A DNA stretch of 17,583 bases from an uncultured Clostridia bacterium. Lineage in GTDB: Bacteria > Bacillota > Clostridia > TANB77 > CAG-508. The stretch is taken from assembly GCA_947629805.1 (NCBI GenBank), contig CANRFE010000011.1:1-17583 (forward strand), given 5' to 3'. Below are positions 7,119 through 13,334 of this stretch, in pieces. The notes beneath the pieces are model-generated. The model searched no databases and was not told the origin of the DNA. It worked only from the letters and a program-made list of their open reading frames with translations. The position numbers and the translations under genes were made by a program. How positions within the stretch are numbered: position 1 is the stretch's first letter; each line of letters starts with the position of its first letter.

Positions 7119-7652
7119 ATGGACATGCAAGAAAATAATATAACAAAATTATGTAGTTTTTATGTGAGTGATTGGCACTTAGTTACTATGTTGCTCCCAT
7201 ATATAAATCAAAAAATAAAAGAACAAGCAAAAATAGCCACAATTTTAGAAAAAAATATGTCAGAAGAGATTACTACTTTAATCCAAAAATTAAATTTAAA
7301 AGAAAAAGAAAAAATATTACAACTTAATTGGAAACCATCCGAAGAAATAAAAAGTGCAATAAGGGAATTAAAAGAACAACAAGAATTGATTATTTTCATA
7401 GTAGGTTGTAAGGAATTTATGGAAAGACAAAATAGAAAATGGAATAGATATTTTGGAACACATTTTCTAAAACATCCTATAAAAATAGTAAATTGTTATG
7501 AAATTATTAAATTTGAAGGGAGTATAGAAGAAATTTTAGAACAACACGACAAAATATTAAATACTTCTGGAGAAAGAGAAATAACAGAAATTTTTCCAGA
7601 ATATGAAAAAAGAGAATTCCCAACTTCCAAAGCAGTTGTTGGTTTAGAATAA
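7119..7652 (+). CDS. Conserved-looking protein of unknown function, 177 residues
   Basis: I do not recognise this protein. It is predicted to be soluble and highly charged, with no signal peptide. Residues about 30-90 are rich in Lys/Glu and mostly helical (KKLNLKEKEK-like), then a more hydrophobic strand ELIIFIVGCKEF (about 90-100) and VNCYEIIKFEGSIEEILEQHDKIL near the C-terminus. The alternation of helices with a buried strand hints at a small alpha/beta domain, but this is not evidence of function. A GAGGAGG ribosome site and a near-consensus promoter suggest good expression, and a hairpin terminator follows, so it is a single-gene unit lying between spoIIR (divergent) and the sugar-nucleotide pair. 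Confidence 0.7.
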   Translation: MDMQENNITKLCSFYVSDWHLVTMLLPYINQKIKEQAKIATILEKNMSEEITTLIQKLNLKEKEKILQLNWKPSEEIKSAIRELKEQQELIIFIVGCKEFMERQNRKWNRYFGTHFLKHPIKIVNCYEIIKFEGSIEEILEQHDKILNTSGEREITEIFPEYEKREFPTSKAVVGLE

Positions 7653-7679
7653 AATAGAAAAAAACGGTTAAATTAGAAG

Positions 7680-7711
7680 AAGTATAGTAAAATTTTAGAC
7701 TATACTTTTTT
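7680..7711 (+). terminator. Rho-independent terminator after the gene at 7119-7652
   Basis: AGTATAGT (7681-7688) pairs with ACTATACT (7699-7706) across a 10-nt loop and runs into TTTTTT. Confidence 0.85.
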
Positions 7712-7734
7712 GTTATGTATAAAATAAATATAAT

Positions 7735-7763
7735 TTGACGAAAAGAAAATAATGCGGTATGAT
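7735..7763 (+). promoter_or_regulatory. Sigma-A promoter for the pyrophosphorylase-pgcA operon
   Basis: TTGACG (7735-7740), a 17-nt spacer and TATGAT (7758-7763), each 5 of 6 to consensus, lie 28 nt upstream of ATG 7792. Confidence 0.75.
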
Positions 7764-7791
7764 AAGAAAACAATAAACGGGGGATAGAAAT

Positions 7792-9022
7792 ATGGAGGAA
7801 AAAATGGAAAAAGTAAAGGAAATTTTAAGAGAGCAAAAACAAGAACAATTATTACAGTCTCCTATTCAGCATACAGAAGAATGGGCAAATACAATATTAG
7901 AAATTAATTTTGACCAAATCAATAAATTATATGAACAAGCTAGAAAAAAAGAAAAGAAAATAGAACAAGAAATAGAGCCAATTGTTTATGTAGAAAAAGA
8001 AAAATTGCCACAAAGAGGAGAAGAATATAAAAAGATAGGAGAAAATTTAATTAAAAGAAAAGAATATGCAGTTGTTACTATGGCAGGAGGACAACGGAAC
8101 GAGGCTTGGACATAATGGACCAAAAGGGACATTTGATTTTGGACTAGAAAGTCATAAAAGTATTTTTGAAGTACTTTGTGATACCTTAAAGGAAGCTTGT
8201 AAAAAATACGAAATATCCATTCCATGGTATATTATGACAAGCAAACAAAACCACCAAGATACAGTAGCCTTCTTTGAGAAGAACCATTATTTTGGTTATC
8301 GAAAAGAAGATATCGTGTTTTTTAAGCAAGGAGAATTACCAGTTGTAGATGAAAAAGGAAAATTATTATTAGATAAAGACGGAAATTTGAATCAAGCAGC
8401 AGATGGACATGGTGGAATATTTGTTGCCATGCGAAAAAATGGTGTTATTGAGGATATGAAAAAAAGAGGAATTAAATGGGCATTTTTTGGACCAGTAGAT
8501 AATGTATTAGTCAAAATGGTAGATCCTATTTTTGTAGGATTATGTGAAAAAAATAAGGTATTAGCTGGAGGAAAAAGTTTAATTAAAGCATATCCAGAAG
8601 AAAAAGTAGGTGTTTTTTGTAAAAAACAAGGAAAGCCAAGTGTTATTGAATATACAGAAATTTCAGAAGAAATGGCACAAAAAAGAGATGAAAAAGGAAA
8701 TCTAGTGTATGGAGAATCGCATATTAATTGTAATTTATTTCATATACAGGCCATTGAAGAAATTAGTAAGGACAAACTTCCTTATCATAGTGCCTATAAA
8801 AAAATAGAGTATTTAGATACAGAAGGAAAAGTGATAAAACCAGAAAAACCGAATGCTTATAAGTTTGAATCTTTTATTTTTGATGCATTTGAACAACTAG
8901 AAAATATGGTAGTTTTTCGCGTAAAAAGAGAAGAAGAATTTGCTCCTATTAAAAATGCAGAGGGACAAGATAGCCCAGAAACAGCAAGAAAATTATACGA
9001 AAACTTTTATAAAATAAATTAG
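7792..9022 (+). CDS. UDPGP-family UTP--sugar-1-phosphate uridylyltransferase (UDP-GlcNAc pyrophosphorylase-like), frame joined by +1 shift at CGG
   Basis: Reading 7792-8094, skipping C8095, then 8096-9022 gives 409 residues, a normal length for the bacterial UAP1-like branch of the UDPGP family. These enzymes make UDP-sugars (UDP-GlcNAc, UDP-GalNAc or UDP-Glc) from UTP and the sugar 1-phosphate. The frame break falls inside the nucleotide-binding signature: MAGGQ is read in the first frame, GTRLG in the second. Later family features are PWYIMTSKQNH, QAADGHGGIF, FGPVDNVLVKMVDP and ESHINCNLF, then KPNAYKFESFIFDAFE. GGGGGA at 7779-7784 marks the start. The stop overlaps the ribosome site of pgcA, so the two are translationally close: PgcA would supply glucose-1-phosphate. 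Which sugar is used cannot be told from sequence alone. Confidence 0.87.
8095..8098 (+). other. In-frame CGG (CGGA): +1 frameshift site inside the UTP-binding motif
   Basis: Zero-frame reading is GGA GGA CAA CGG AAC. Skipping one C gives GGA GGA CAA GGA ACG AGG CTT GGA, i.e. G-G-Q-G-T-R-L-G, the invariant UDPGP signature. Junction placement is unambiguous because both sides of the motif are conserved. AGGAGG lies 4 nt upstream of the site but simply encodes the motif; the other sites do not share it. Confidence 0.88.
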
Positions 9023-9034
9023 GAGGAAAAAAAG

Positions 9035-10750
9035 ATGTCCTATCAAGAAGAATATGAAAAGTGGTGTACAGACCCCTTTTTTGATGAAAAAACAAAAGAA
9101 GAATTAGAACAGATAAAAGAAAATAAAAAAGAAATACAAGATCGTTTTTATAAAGAATTAGAATTTGGAACAGCAGGGCTAAGAGGAATTATGGGAGCAG
9201 GTACGAATCGTATGAATCAGTATACGGTAGGAAAGGCAACCCAAGGATTAGCAAATTTTATAAAAAAGCAAAAACAAGAACAAAGAGGGGTAGTTATTGG
9301 GTATGATTCTCGCAAAAATTCAAAATATTTTGCAGAAATAACGGCATTGGTTTTTAATGCAAATGGAATCAAAACCTATTTATTTGAAACGATAGTACCA
9401 GTTCCAGAACTATCTTATAGTATAAGAAAATTGCAATGTATAGCAGGTATTATGATTACAGCAAGCCATAATCCAGCAAAATATAATGGATACAAAGTCT
9501 ATGGAGAAGATGGAGCACAAATTACGTCCCCTGTTGACTTACAAATTATGCAAGAGGTAAAAAATTTGCAAACTTATTCAACTATACAAACGATTTCAAA
9601 AGAAGAAGCTTTACAAAAAGGTTTCTATCAAACGATTGGAAAAGAAATAGAAGATTGTTATATAGAAGAAATCAAAAAGCAATTACAAAACATAGAGGAA
9701 ATTCAAAAACAAGCAAATTTAAGTATTGTGTATACACCTTTACATGGTACAGGAAATATTCCTGTACAAAGAATTCTAAAAGAAATAGGATTTCAAAATG
9801 TACATGTAGTACCAGAACAAGAACAGCCAGATGGAAATTTTCCAACAGTGGAATATCCTAATCCAGAAGATAAAAATTCTTTTACTTTAGCATTAAAATT
9901 AGCAAAAAAGGTAGAGGCAGAAATTGTTCTTGCTACCGATCCAGATGCAGATAGATTGGGAGTTTATGTAAAAGAGAAAGAAGATTATATTGGACTTACT
10001 GGAAATATGTCAGCTCTTCTTATTTTAGAGTATTTATTATCGCAAAAAAAAGAAAAAAATATACTTCCCAAAAATGCAGTAGTTATTAAAAGTATTGTTT
10101 CCTCTACCATGGCAGAACCTATTACGAAAAAATATGGGGTTAAACTTTTAGAAGTATTAACAGGGTTTAAATATATTGGGGAAAAAATAAAAGAATTTGA
10201 ACAAAACAAAGAACAGCAATTTCTTTTTGGTTATGAAGAAAGTTATGGTTGTTTAGCAGGAACTTATGCAAGAGATAAAGATGCAATAGCAGCAGTTGCA
10301 CTTCTTTGTGAAGCGGCAGCTTATTATAAAGAAAAAGGAATTTCTTTATGGGAAAAGATGATTTCTTTGTATAAGACTTATGGGTATTACAAAGAGAGTA
10401 TAAAGCAAATCACGTTAGAAGGTGTGGATGGAGCAGAAAAAATAAAAAATAGTATGCAAAAATTAAGAGAAAATCCACCAACTAAAATAGGATCCTATTC
10501 TGTAAAAAAAATAAGAGATTATCAAGCACAAACTATTTTAGATGTTAGTACAAACGAAAAGAAAAAAATAGAATTGCCAGTTTCTAATGTACTTTATTAT
10601 GAATTAGAAGAAGATGGTTGGCTAGCAGTTCGCCCTTCCGGAACAGAACCAAAAATAAAATATTATATGGGCGTAAAGGGAAAATCTTTTGAAGATGCAA
10701 AAGAAAAATTAGCAGAAATAGAAAAAGAAGTAGAAAAATATGCAGATTAA
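9035..10750 (+). CDS. pgcA: Alpha-phosphoglucomutase / phospho-sugar mutase
   Basis: 571 residues, close to B. subtilis PgcA. It interconverts glucose-6-phosphate and glucose-1-phosphate. The phospho-serine loop is ITASHNPAKYNGYK with the catalytic Ser at residue 144. The Mg-binding loop is TDPDADRLG (Asp 302, 304, 306). The sugar-binding loop is FGYEESYG (398-405), and the phosphate-binding loop RPSGTEPKIKYY is near the C-terminus. An AGGAGG site at 9021-9026 overlaps the preceding stop and is 8 nt before ATG 9035, so this is the second gene of an operon with the UDPGP-family pyrophosphorylase. Together they route glucose-6-phosphate to UDP-sugars for wall, polysaccharide or glycolipid. A phosphomannomutase side activity is possible. 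Confidence 0.95.
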   Translation: MSYQEEYEKWCTDPFFDEKTKEELEQIKENKKEIQDRFYKELEFGTAGLRGIMGAGTNRMNQYTVGKATQGLANFIKKQKQEQRGVVIGYDSRKNSKYFAEITALVFNANGIKTYLFETIVPVPELSYSIRKLQCIAGIMITASHNPAKYNGYKVYGEDGAQITSPVDLQIMQEVKNLQTYSTIQTISKEEALQKGFYQTIGKEIEDCYIEEIKKQLQNIEEIQKQANLSIVYTPLHGTGNIPVQRILKEIGFQNVHVVPEQEQPDGNFPTVEYPNPEDKNSFTLALKLAKKVEAEIVLATDPDADRLGVYVKEKEDYIGLTGNMSALLILEYLLSQKKEKNILPKNAVVIKSIVSSTMAEPITKKYGVKLLEVLTGFKYIGEKIKEFEQNKEQQFLFGYEESYGCLAGTYARDKDAIAAVALLCEAAAYYKEKGISLWEKMISLYKTYGYYKESIKQITLEGVDGAEKIKNSMQKLRENPPTKIGSYSVKKIRDYQAQTILDVSTNEKKKIELPVSNVLYYELEEDGWLAVRPSGTEPKIKYYMGVKGKSFEDAKEKLAEIEKEVEKYAD

Positions 10751-10757
10751 ATTATGT

Positions 10758-10807
10758 AAAAAAAGAAGAGTTTAGAATAGAGTAAAATCTAAAAACTCTT
10801 CTTTTTC
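10758..10807. terminator. Bidirectional terminator between pgcA and ttcA
   Basis: AAAAAGAAGAGTTTAGA (about 10760-10776) pairs with TCTAAAAACTCTTCTTTTT (about 10788-10806) apart from a two-A bulge. A and T runs flank both sides, so it can end both the pgcA and the converging ttcA transcripts. The ttcA stop codon begins right beside it. Confidence 0.75.
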
Positions 10808-11519
10808 TTATTCATGCCAACCATTTAGGTGATTTCGCTTTATAACGCCTAATAAATTTGCACGACACATAGGAATATCTTTGCTCAATTTTTTTAATAA
10901 ATCTTTGCTATATTCTCTTTTCGAAACACCATCCATAGGACAAGTTTTGGGCATAACCGCAATATTTTCTCTCTTTATCCATCTTCTAATTTCAATTTCT
11001 GGAGTATAAATTAAAGGTCTAATCACTGTCATTTTAGAACGATCCATATAAGAAGTAGGAGAAAAAGTAGAAAAATTACCGGTTAAAAATAAATTCATTA
11101 ACAAGGTCTCTAAGGCATCGTCTTCGTTATGCCCAAGAGCAATTTTATTACATCCTTCACGAATTGCAACAGAATTTAGAATTCCTCTACGAATATTTGC
11201 ACATAAAGAACAAGGTCTTTTTTCTTTTCGAATATCAAAAACGATTTGTTTAATATTACTATTTTCTATTATAAGGGGAACTTGTATTTCATCGCAAATT
11301 TTTTGTAAGAAATGGCAATCAAAAAATGAAAAACCGTGGATTGACACTAATAGCAATTATTTTAAAATTTTTATCAAAATAAGTTTCTAGTTGTTTAAGA
11401 CCTTTTAGCAATGTAATAGAATCTTTTCCACCAGATAAACACACGGCTATTTTATCTCCATCTTGTATCATATCATAAGTTCGAATAGCTCTTCTCATAT
11501 ATCCCAATATTTTTTGCAT
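10808..11519 (-). CDS. ttcA: TtcA-like tRNA 2-thiocytidine synthase, frame joined by +1 shift at CGG
   Basis: Reading from ATG 11519 to 11337, skipping C11336, then 11335 to 10808 gives 236 residues. The fold is an ATP-PPase: SGGKDS at residues 29-34 binds ATP. The product has the TtcA cysteine set C103/C106 (PCSLCANIRRG) and C193 (TCPMDG), which in TtcA bind a 4Fe-4S cluster, plus GHNEDDALETLLMN. TtcA thiolates cytidine 32 of certain tRNAs; in E. coli these include CGN- and AGR-reading tRNA-Arg and tRNA-Ser(GCU). The start is chosen by AAGGAGA a few bases upstream. The frame break is between NP and GFSFFD, a conserved stretch of the family. It is divergent from tRNA-Arg(CCT). TilS or a different thiolase is less likely given the cysteine pattern. 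Confidence 0.87.
11333..11336 (-). other. In-frame CGG (CGGT): +1 frameshift site in ttcA
   Basis: On the coding strand the zero frame is AAT CCA CGG TTT TTC ATT TTT TGA. Skipping one C gives AAT CCA GGT TTT TCA TTT TTT GAT, i.e. N-P-G-F-S-F-F-D. This matches the family, where a DPGF or NPGF turn follows the second strand. Without the shift the protein stops after 66 residues. Confidence 0.85.
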
Positions 11520-11547
11520 TATACTTTCTCCTTTTCCTATAAAACAT

Positions 11548-11576
11548 ATTATAACATAAAATTCCCCAAAAACCAA
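11548..11576 (-). promoter_or_regulatory. Extended -10 promoter for ttcA
   Basis: On the complement: TTGGTT (11576-11571), a 17-nt spacer, and TATAAT (11553-11548) preceded by TG one base upstream (TGTTATAAT), 28 nt before the ttcA start. Confidence 0.7.
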
Positions 11577-11599
11577 TATTGCTTTTTAGGGAATTTTAT
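11556..11599. repeat. Long inverted repeat spanning the two divergent promoters
   Basis: ATAAAATTCCC (11556-11566) and GGGAATTTTAT (11589-11599) are perfect complements, extended inward by AAAAA/TTTTT with one C/A mismatch, around a 10-nt centre. The repeat contains the -35 boxes of both the tRNA-Arg and the ttcA promoters. Confidence 0.7.
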
Positions 11600-11607
11600 A
11601 GTACAAT
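11579..11607 (+). promoter_or_regulatory. Promoter for tRNA-Arg
   Basis: TTGCTT (11579-11584), a 17-nt spacer and TACAAT (11602-11607) end 13 nt before the first base of the mature tRNA. Confidence 0.6.
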
Positions 11608-11620
11608 AAGAAAGTAACCT

Positions 11621-11697
11621 GTTCCAGTAGCTCAGTAGGATAGAGCGACAGTTTCCTAAACTGCAGGTCGGAGGTTCAAATCCTCTCTGGAACACCA
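11621..11697 (+). tRNA. tRNA-Arg, anticodon CCT (reads AGG)
   Basis: A full cloverleaf: the acceptor GTTCCAG pairs with CTGGAAC; D-arm GCTC/AGAGC; anticodon stem 11648-11652 with 11660-11664; 7-nt loop TTCCTAA with anticodon CCT at 11655-11657; T-arm GGAGG TTCAAAT CCTCT; CCA encoded. The loop is of normal size, so this is not a quadruplet-reading tRNA. It serves the AGG codon and cannot read CGG by normal pairing. Position 32 is U, so it is not an expected substrate for cytidine-32 thiolation by TtcA. Confidence 0.97.
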
Positions 11698-11755
11698 TTT
11701 TTTTTATAAAATAATAAAAACAAGTATGCCAATTCATTTTACAAAAGGAGAAAGC

Positions 11756-12217
11756 ATGGAAGAAAAATTTATGAAAGAGGCTTTGAAAGAGGCTTATAAA
11801 GCTTATGAAAAAGAAGAAGTTCCTGTAGGTGCTGTTATTGTAAAAGAAGGAAAGGTAATAGCAAGAGCACACAACTTAAAAGAAAGTAAAAGACTTGCAA
11901 CTTGCCATGCAGAAATACTAGCTATTCAAAAAGCAAGTAAAAAGTTAAAAGCATGGCGTTTGGAAAATTGTGAAATGTATGTAACCTTAGAGCCATGCTC
12001 TATGTGTGCAGGCGCTTTGATTCAAGCTAGAATAAAAAAAGTTTATATTGGTACTATGGATGAAAAAACGGGAGCTTGTGGAAGTGTCTATAATCTTTTG
12101 GAAGATTACACTTTTAACCATAAAGTAGAATGGGAAAAAGGTATTTTAAAAGAAGAATGTGAAAAAATTTTACAAGACTTTTTTAAAAAATTGAGAAACA
12201 AGAAAAAAATATTTTAG
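11756..12217 (+). CDS. tadA: tRNA-specific adenosine-34 deaminase
   Basis: 153 residues from ATG 11756, chosen because AAAGGAG lies about 7 nt before it and the family N-terminus EEKFMKEALKEAYKAYEKEEVPVGAV starts there. The zinc deaminase motifs are CHAEILAI (His-Ala-Glu) and EPCSMCAGAL (Pro-Cys-x-x-Cys). TadA converts A34 of tRNA-Arg(ACG) to inosine, which lets that tRNA read CGU, CGC and CGA but not CGG. That point matters for the CGG frameshift sites in this window. tadA lies upstream of the SRP RNA-dnaX region in Bacillus too, so the context is conserved. It is flanked on both sides by tRNA genes. Confidence 0.95.
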   Translation: MEEKFMKEALKEAYKAYEKEEVPVGAVIVKEGKVIARAHNLKESKRLATCHAEILAIQKASKKLKAWRLENCEMYVTLEPCSMCAGALIQARIKKVYIGTMDEKTGACGSVYNLLEDYTFNHKVEWEKGILKEECEKILQDFFKKLRNKKKIF

Positions 12218-12250
12218 CATAGCTAGGACAAACTTAGCATATTTATTTAG

Positions 12251-12343
12251 GGAGACGTATCGAAGTGGTCATAACGAGGCTGTCTCGAAAACAGTTAGAC
12301 GTGTAATAGCGTCCCGTGGGTTCGAATCCCACCGTCTCCGCCA
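12251..12343 (+). tRNA. tRNA-Ser, anticodon CGA (reads TCG)
   Basis: Acceptor GGAGACG pairs with CGTCTCC; the anticodon loop CTCGAAA holds CGA at 12286-12288; a long variable arm with stem GACG/CGTC marks it as a class II tRNA; T-arm GTGGG TTCGAAT CCCAC; discriminator G and encoded CCA. The loop is 7 nt. Position 32 is C. Confidence 0.97.
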
Positions 12344-12377
12344 AAACACAAATGAAATGAGAGGATATTACAGCAAA

Positions 12378-13115
12378 ATGGAAGAAAGAAGAAAAGAAAA
12401 GCTAAAAGCATGTATCGCAATTGCACTGATTATACTTGCTATTTTAATTGTAGGAATTCTTAGTATGAAATATTCTGTAGAAGGGGAATTCAATATGCCG
12501 TTTATACTTTCGAAAATTACTGTTGTTAGCACAGCAGAAGGAGTAGAAAATGAGGGAGCAACGGAAAAATGGAACCTTTCTCTTTATCAAAATAATGATG
12601 TTTACTTTTCCATTGAAAAGAATGAAAAAAATCAGAAAGAAACAATGATAGAAAGTATTTCTATTGAGAATATAGAAATTACACAAAAGCCTAAAATAGG
12701 AACGGTGCAAGTATATATGCCTAATAGTTTAGAGGGAAGATTATTTTCTTATGCAGAGGAATATATTGTCTCAGGAAATAAATTAACGTATCGAGGTGCT
12801 AATAAAAGTAATACCAAAACCTTAGAAATAGGCAACCAAGGGGGAACTGCTCTGATTCGTTTTTCGAATGCAAAAGTAGGCGATTATGTCTCAAATGAGG
12901 AAGAAGAAATGGAGCATGACGGAAGGTTACTTTCTAAAACAAAAGCAACATTAGAAGAATTAAATTTTAAGGTAACATTTGATTTTGTTATACACTTAAA
13001 AAATGCAAGTTATGTAGCACCTATTTCTTTGGAATTACCTTGTCAAGGAAATTTAATAGAAAAAGGAACAACAAGCACAGAAATTACAGATGGATTTATT
13101 TTTAAGAGAAATTAA
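12378..13115 (+). CDS. Membrane-anchored extracellular protein of unknown function
   Basis: I do not recognise it. From ATG 12378 it has 245 residues; an alternative ATG at 12357 adds seven. I prefer 12378 because GAGAGG lies upstream (somewhat far, about 13 nt), while 12357 has nothing before it. The N-terminus is a basic stretch (EERRKEKLK) followed by a hydrophobic segment of about 20 residues (ACIAIALIILAILIVGIL), so it is a type II anchor with the rest outside. The remaining about 205 residues are beta-rich with alternating Thr/Ile/Val and have no cysteine-rich or catalytic motif; only one Cys near the C-terminus (LPCQGN). The pattern suggests an all-beta exported domain. It stands between tRNA-Ser and the SRP RNA, where Bacillus has no counterpart. 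Confidence 0.75.
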   Translation: MEERRKEKLKACIAIALIILAILIVGILSMKYSVEGEFNMPFILSKITVVSTAEGVENEGATEKWNLSLYQNNDVYFSIEKNEKNQKETMIESISIENIEITQKPKIGTVQVYMPNSLEGRLFSYAEEYIVSGNKLTYRGANKSNTKTLEIGNQGGTALIRFSNAKVGDYVSNEEEEMEHDGRLLSKTKATLEELNFKVTFDFVIHLKNASYVAPISLELPCQGNLIEKGTTSTEITDGFIFKRN

Positions 13116-13128
13116 AGGAAAAAATGAC

Positions 13129-13157
13129 TTGCCAAGGAAATAAAATAAGTATATAAT
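13129..13157 (+). promoter_or_regulatory. Strong promoter for SRP RNA (and likely dnaX)
   Basis: TTGCCA (13129-13134), a 17-nt spacer and a perfect TATAAT (13152-13157) put the start at about 13164, exactly at the beginning of the RNA's terminal stem. Confidence 0.85.
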
Positions 13158-13163
13158 ACAAAA

Positions 13164-13306
13164 GGTATAAGGAAGAATTCATTTTTCTATGGAGGATAGT
13201 TCAATGTAAGCCTATGAATCTTGTCAGGTCCGGAAGGAAGCAGCAATAAATAGTCCCTTATGTGTGAAATATCTTCCATAGAGAAATGAAAAGAAATTCT
13301 TATACC
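13164..13306 (+). ncRNA. ffs: Signal recognition particle RNA (short, rod-shaped, no Alu domain)
   Basis: The conserved Ffh-binding domain GTCAGGTCCGGAAGGAAGCAGC (two parts: GTCAGGTCCGG, AAGGAAGCAGC) is at about 13223-13244. The arms pair along their full length: GGTATAAG with CTTATACC at the very ends, and TCTATGGA with TCCATAGA further in, giving a rod of about 143 nt. The GGAA tetraloop of helix 8 is present. It is longer than E. coli 4.5S but lacks the Alu domain of the B. subtilis scRNA. It lies just upstream of dnaX, as in Bacillus. It guides signal-peptide-bearing ribosomes to the membrane with Ffh and FtsY. Confidence 0.95.
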
Positions 13307-13334
13307 TTTTAAAAATTTCTAGGAGGTCAGCTAA

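Noticed and set aside
8080..8098. prfB-like shift driven by AGGAGG upstream of CAA CGG
   Set aside because: The purines are dictated by the AGGQ motif, there is no stop codon, CAA to AAC re-pairing is poor, and the spmB and ttcA sites have no such element.
12205..12250. Direct repeat TTAGCATA before tRNA-Ser
   Set aside because: Two copies of 8 bp in AT-rich DNA, easily by chance, without link to a promoter.
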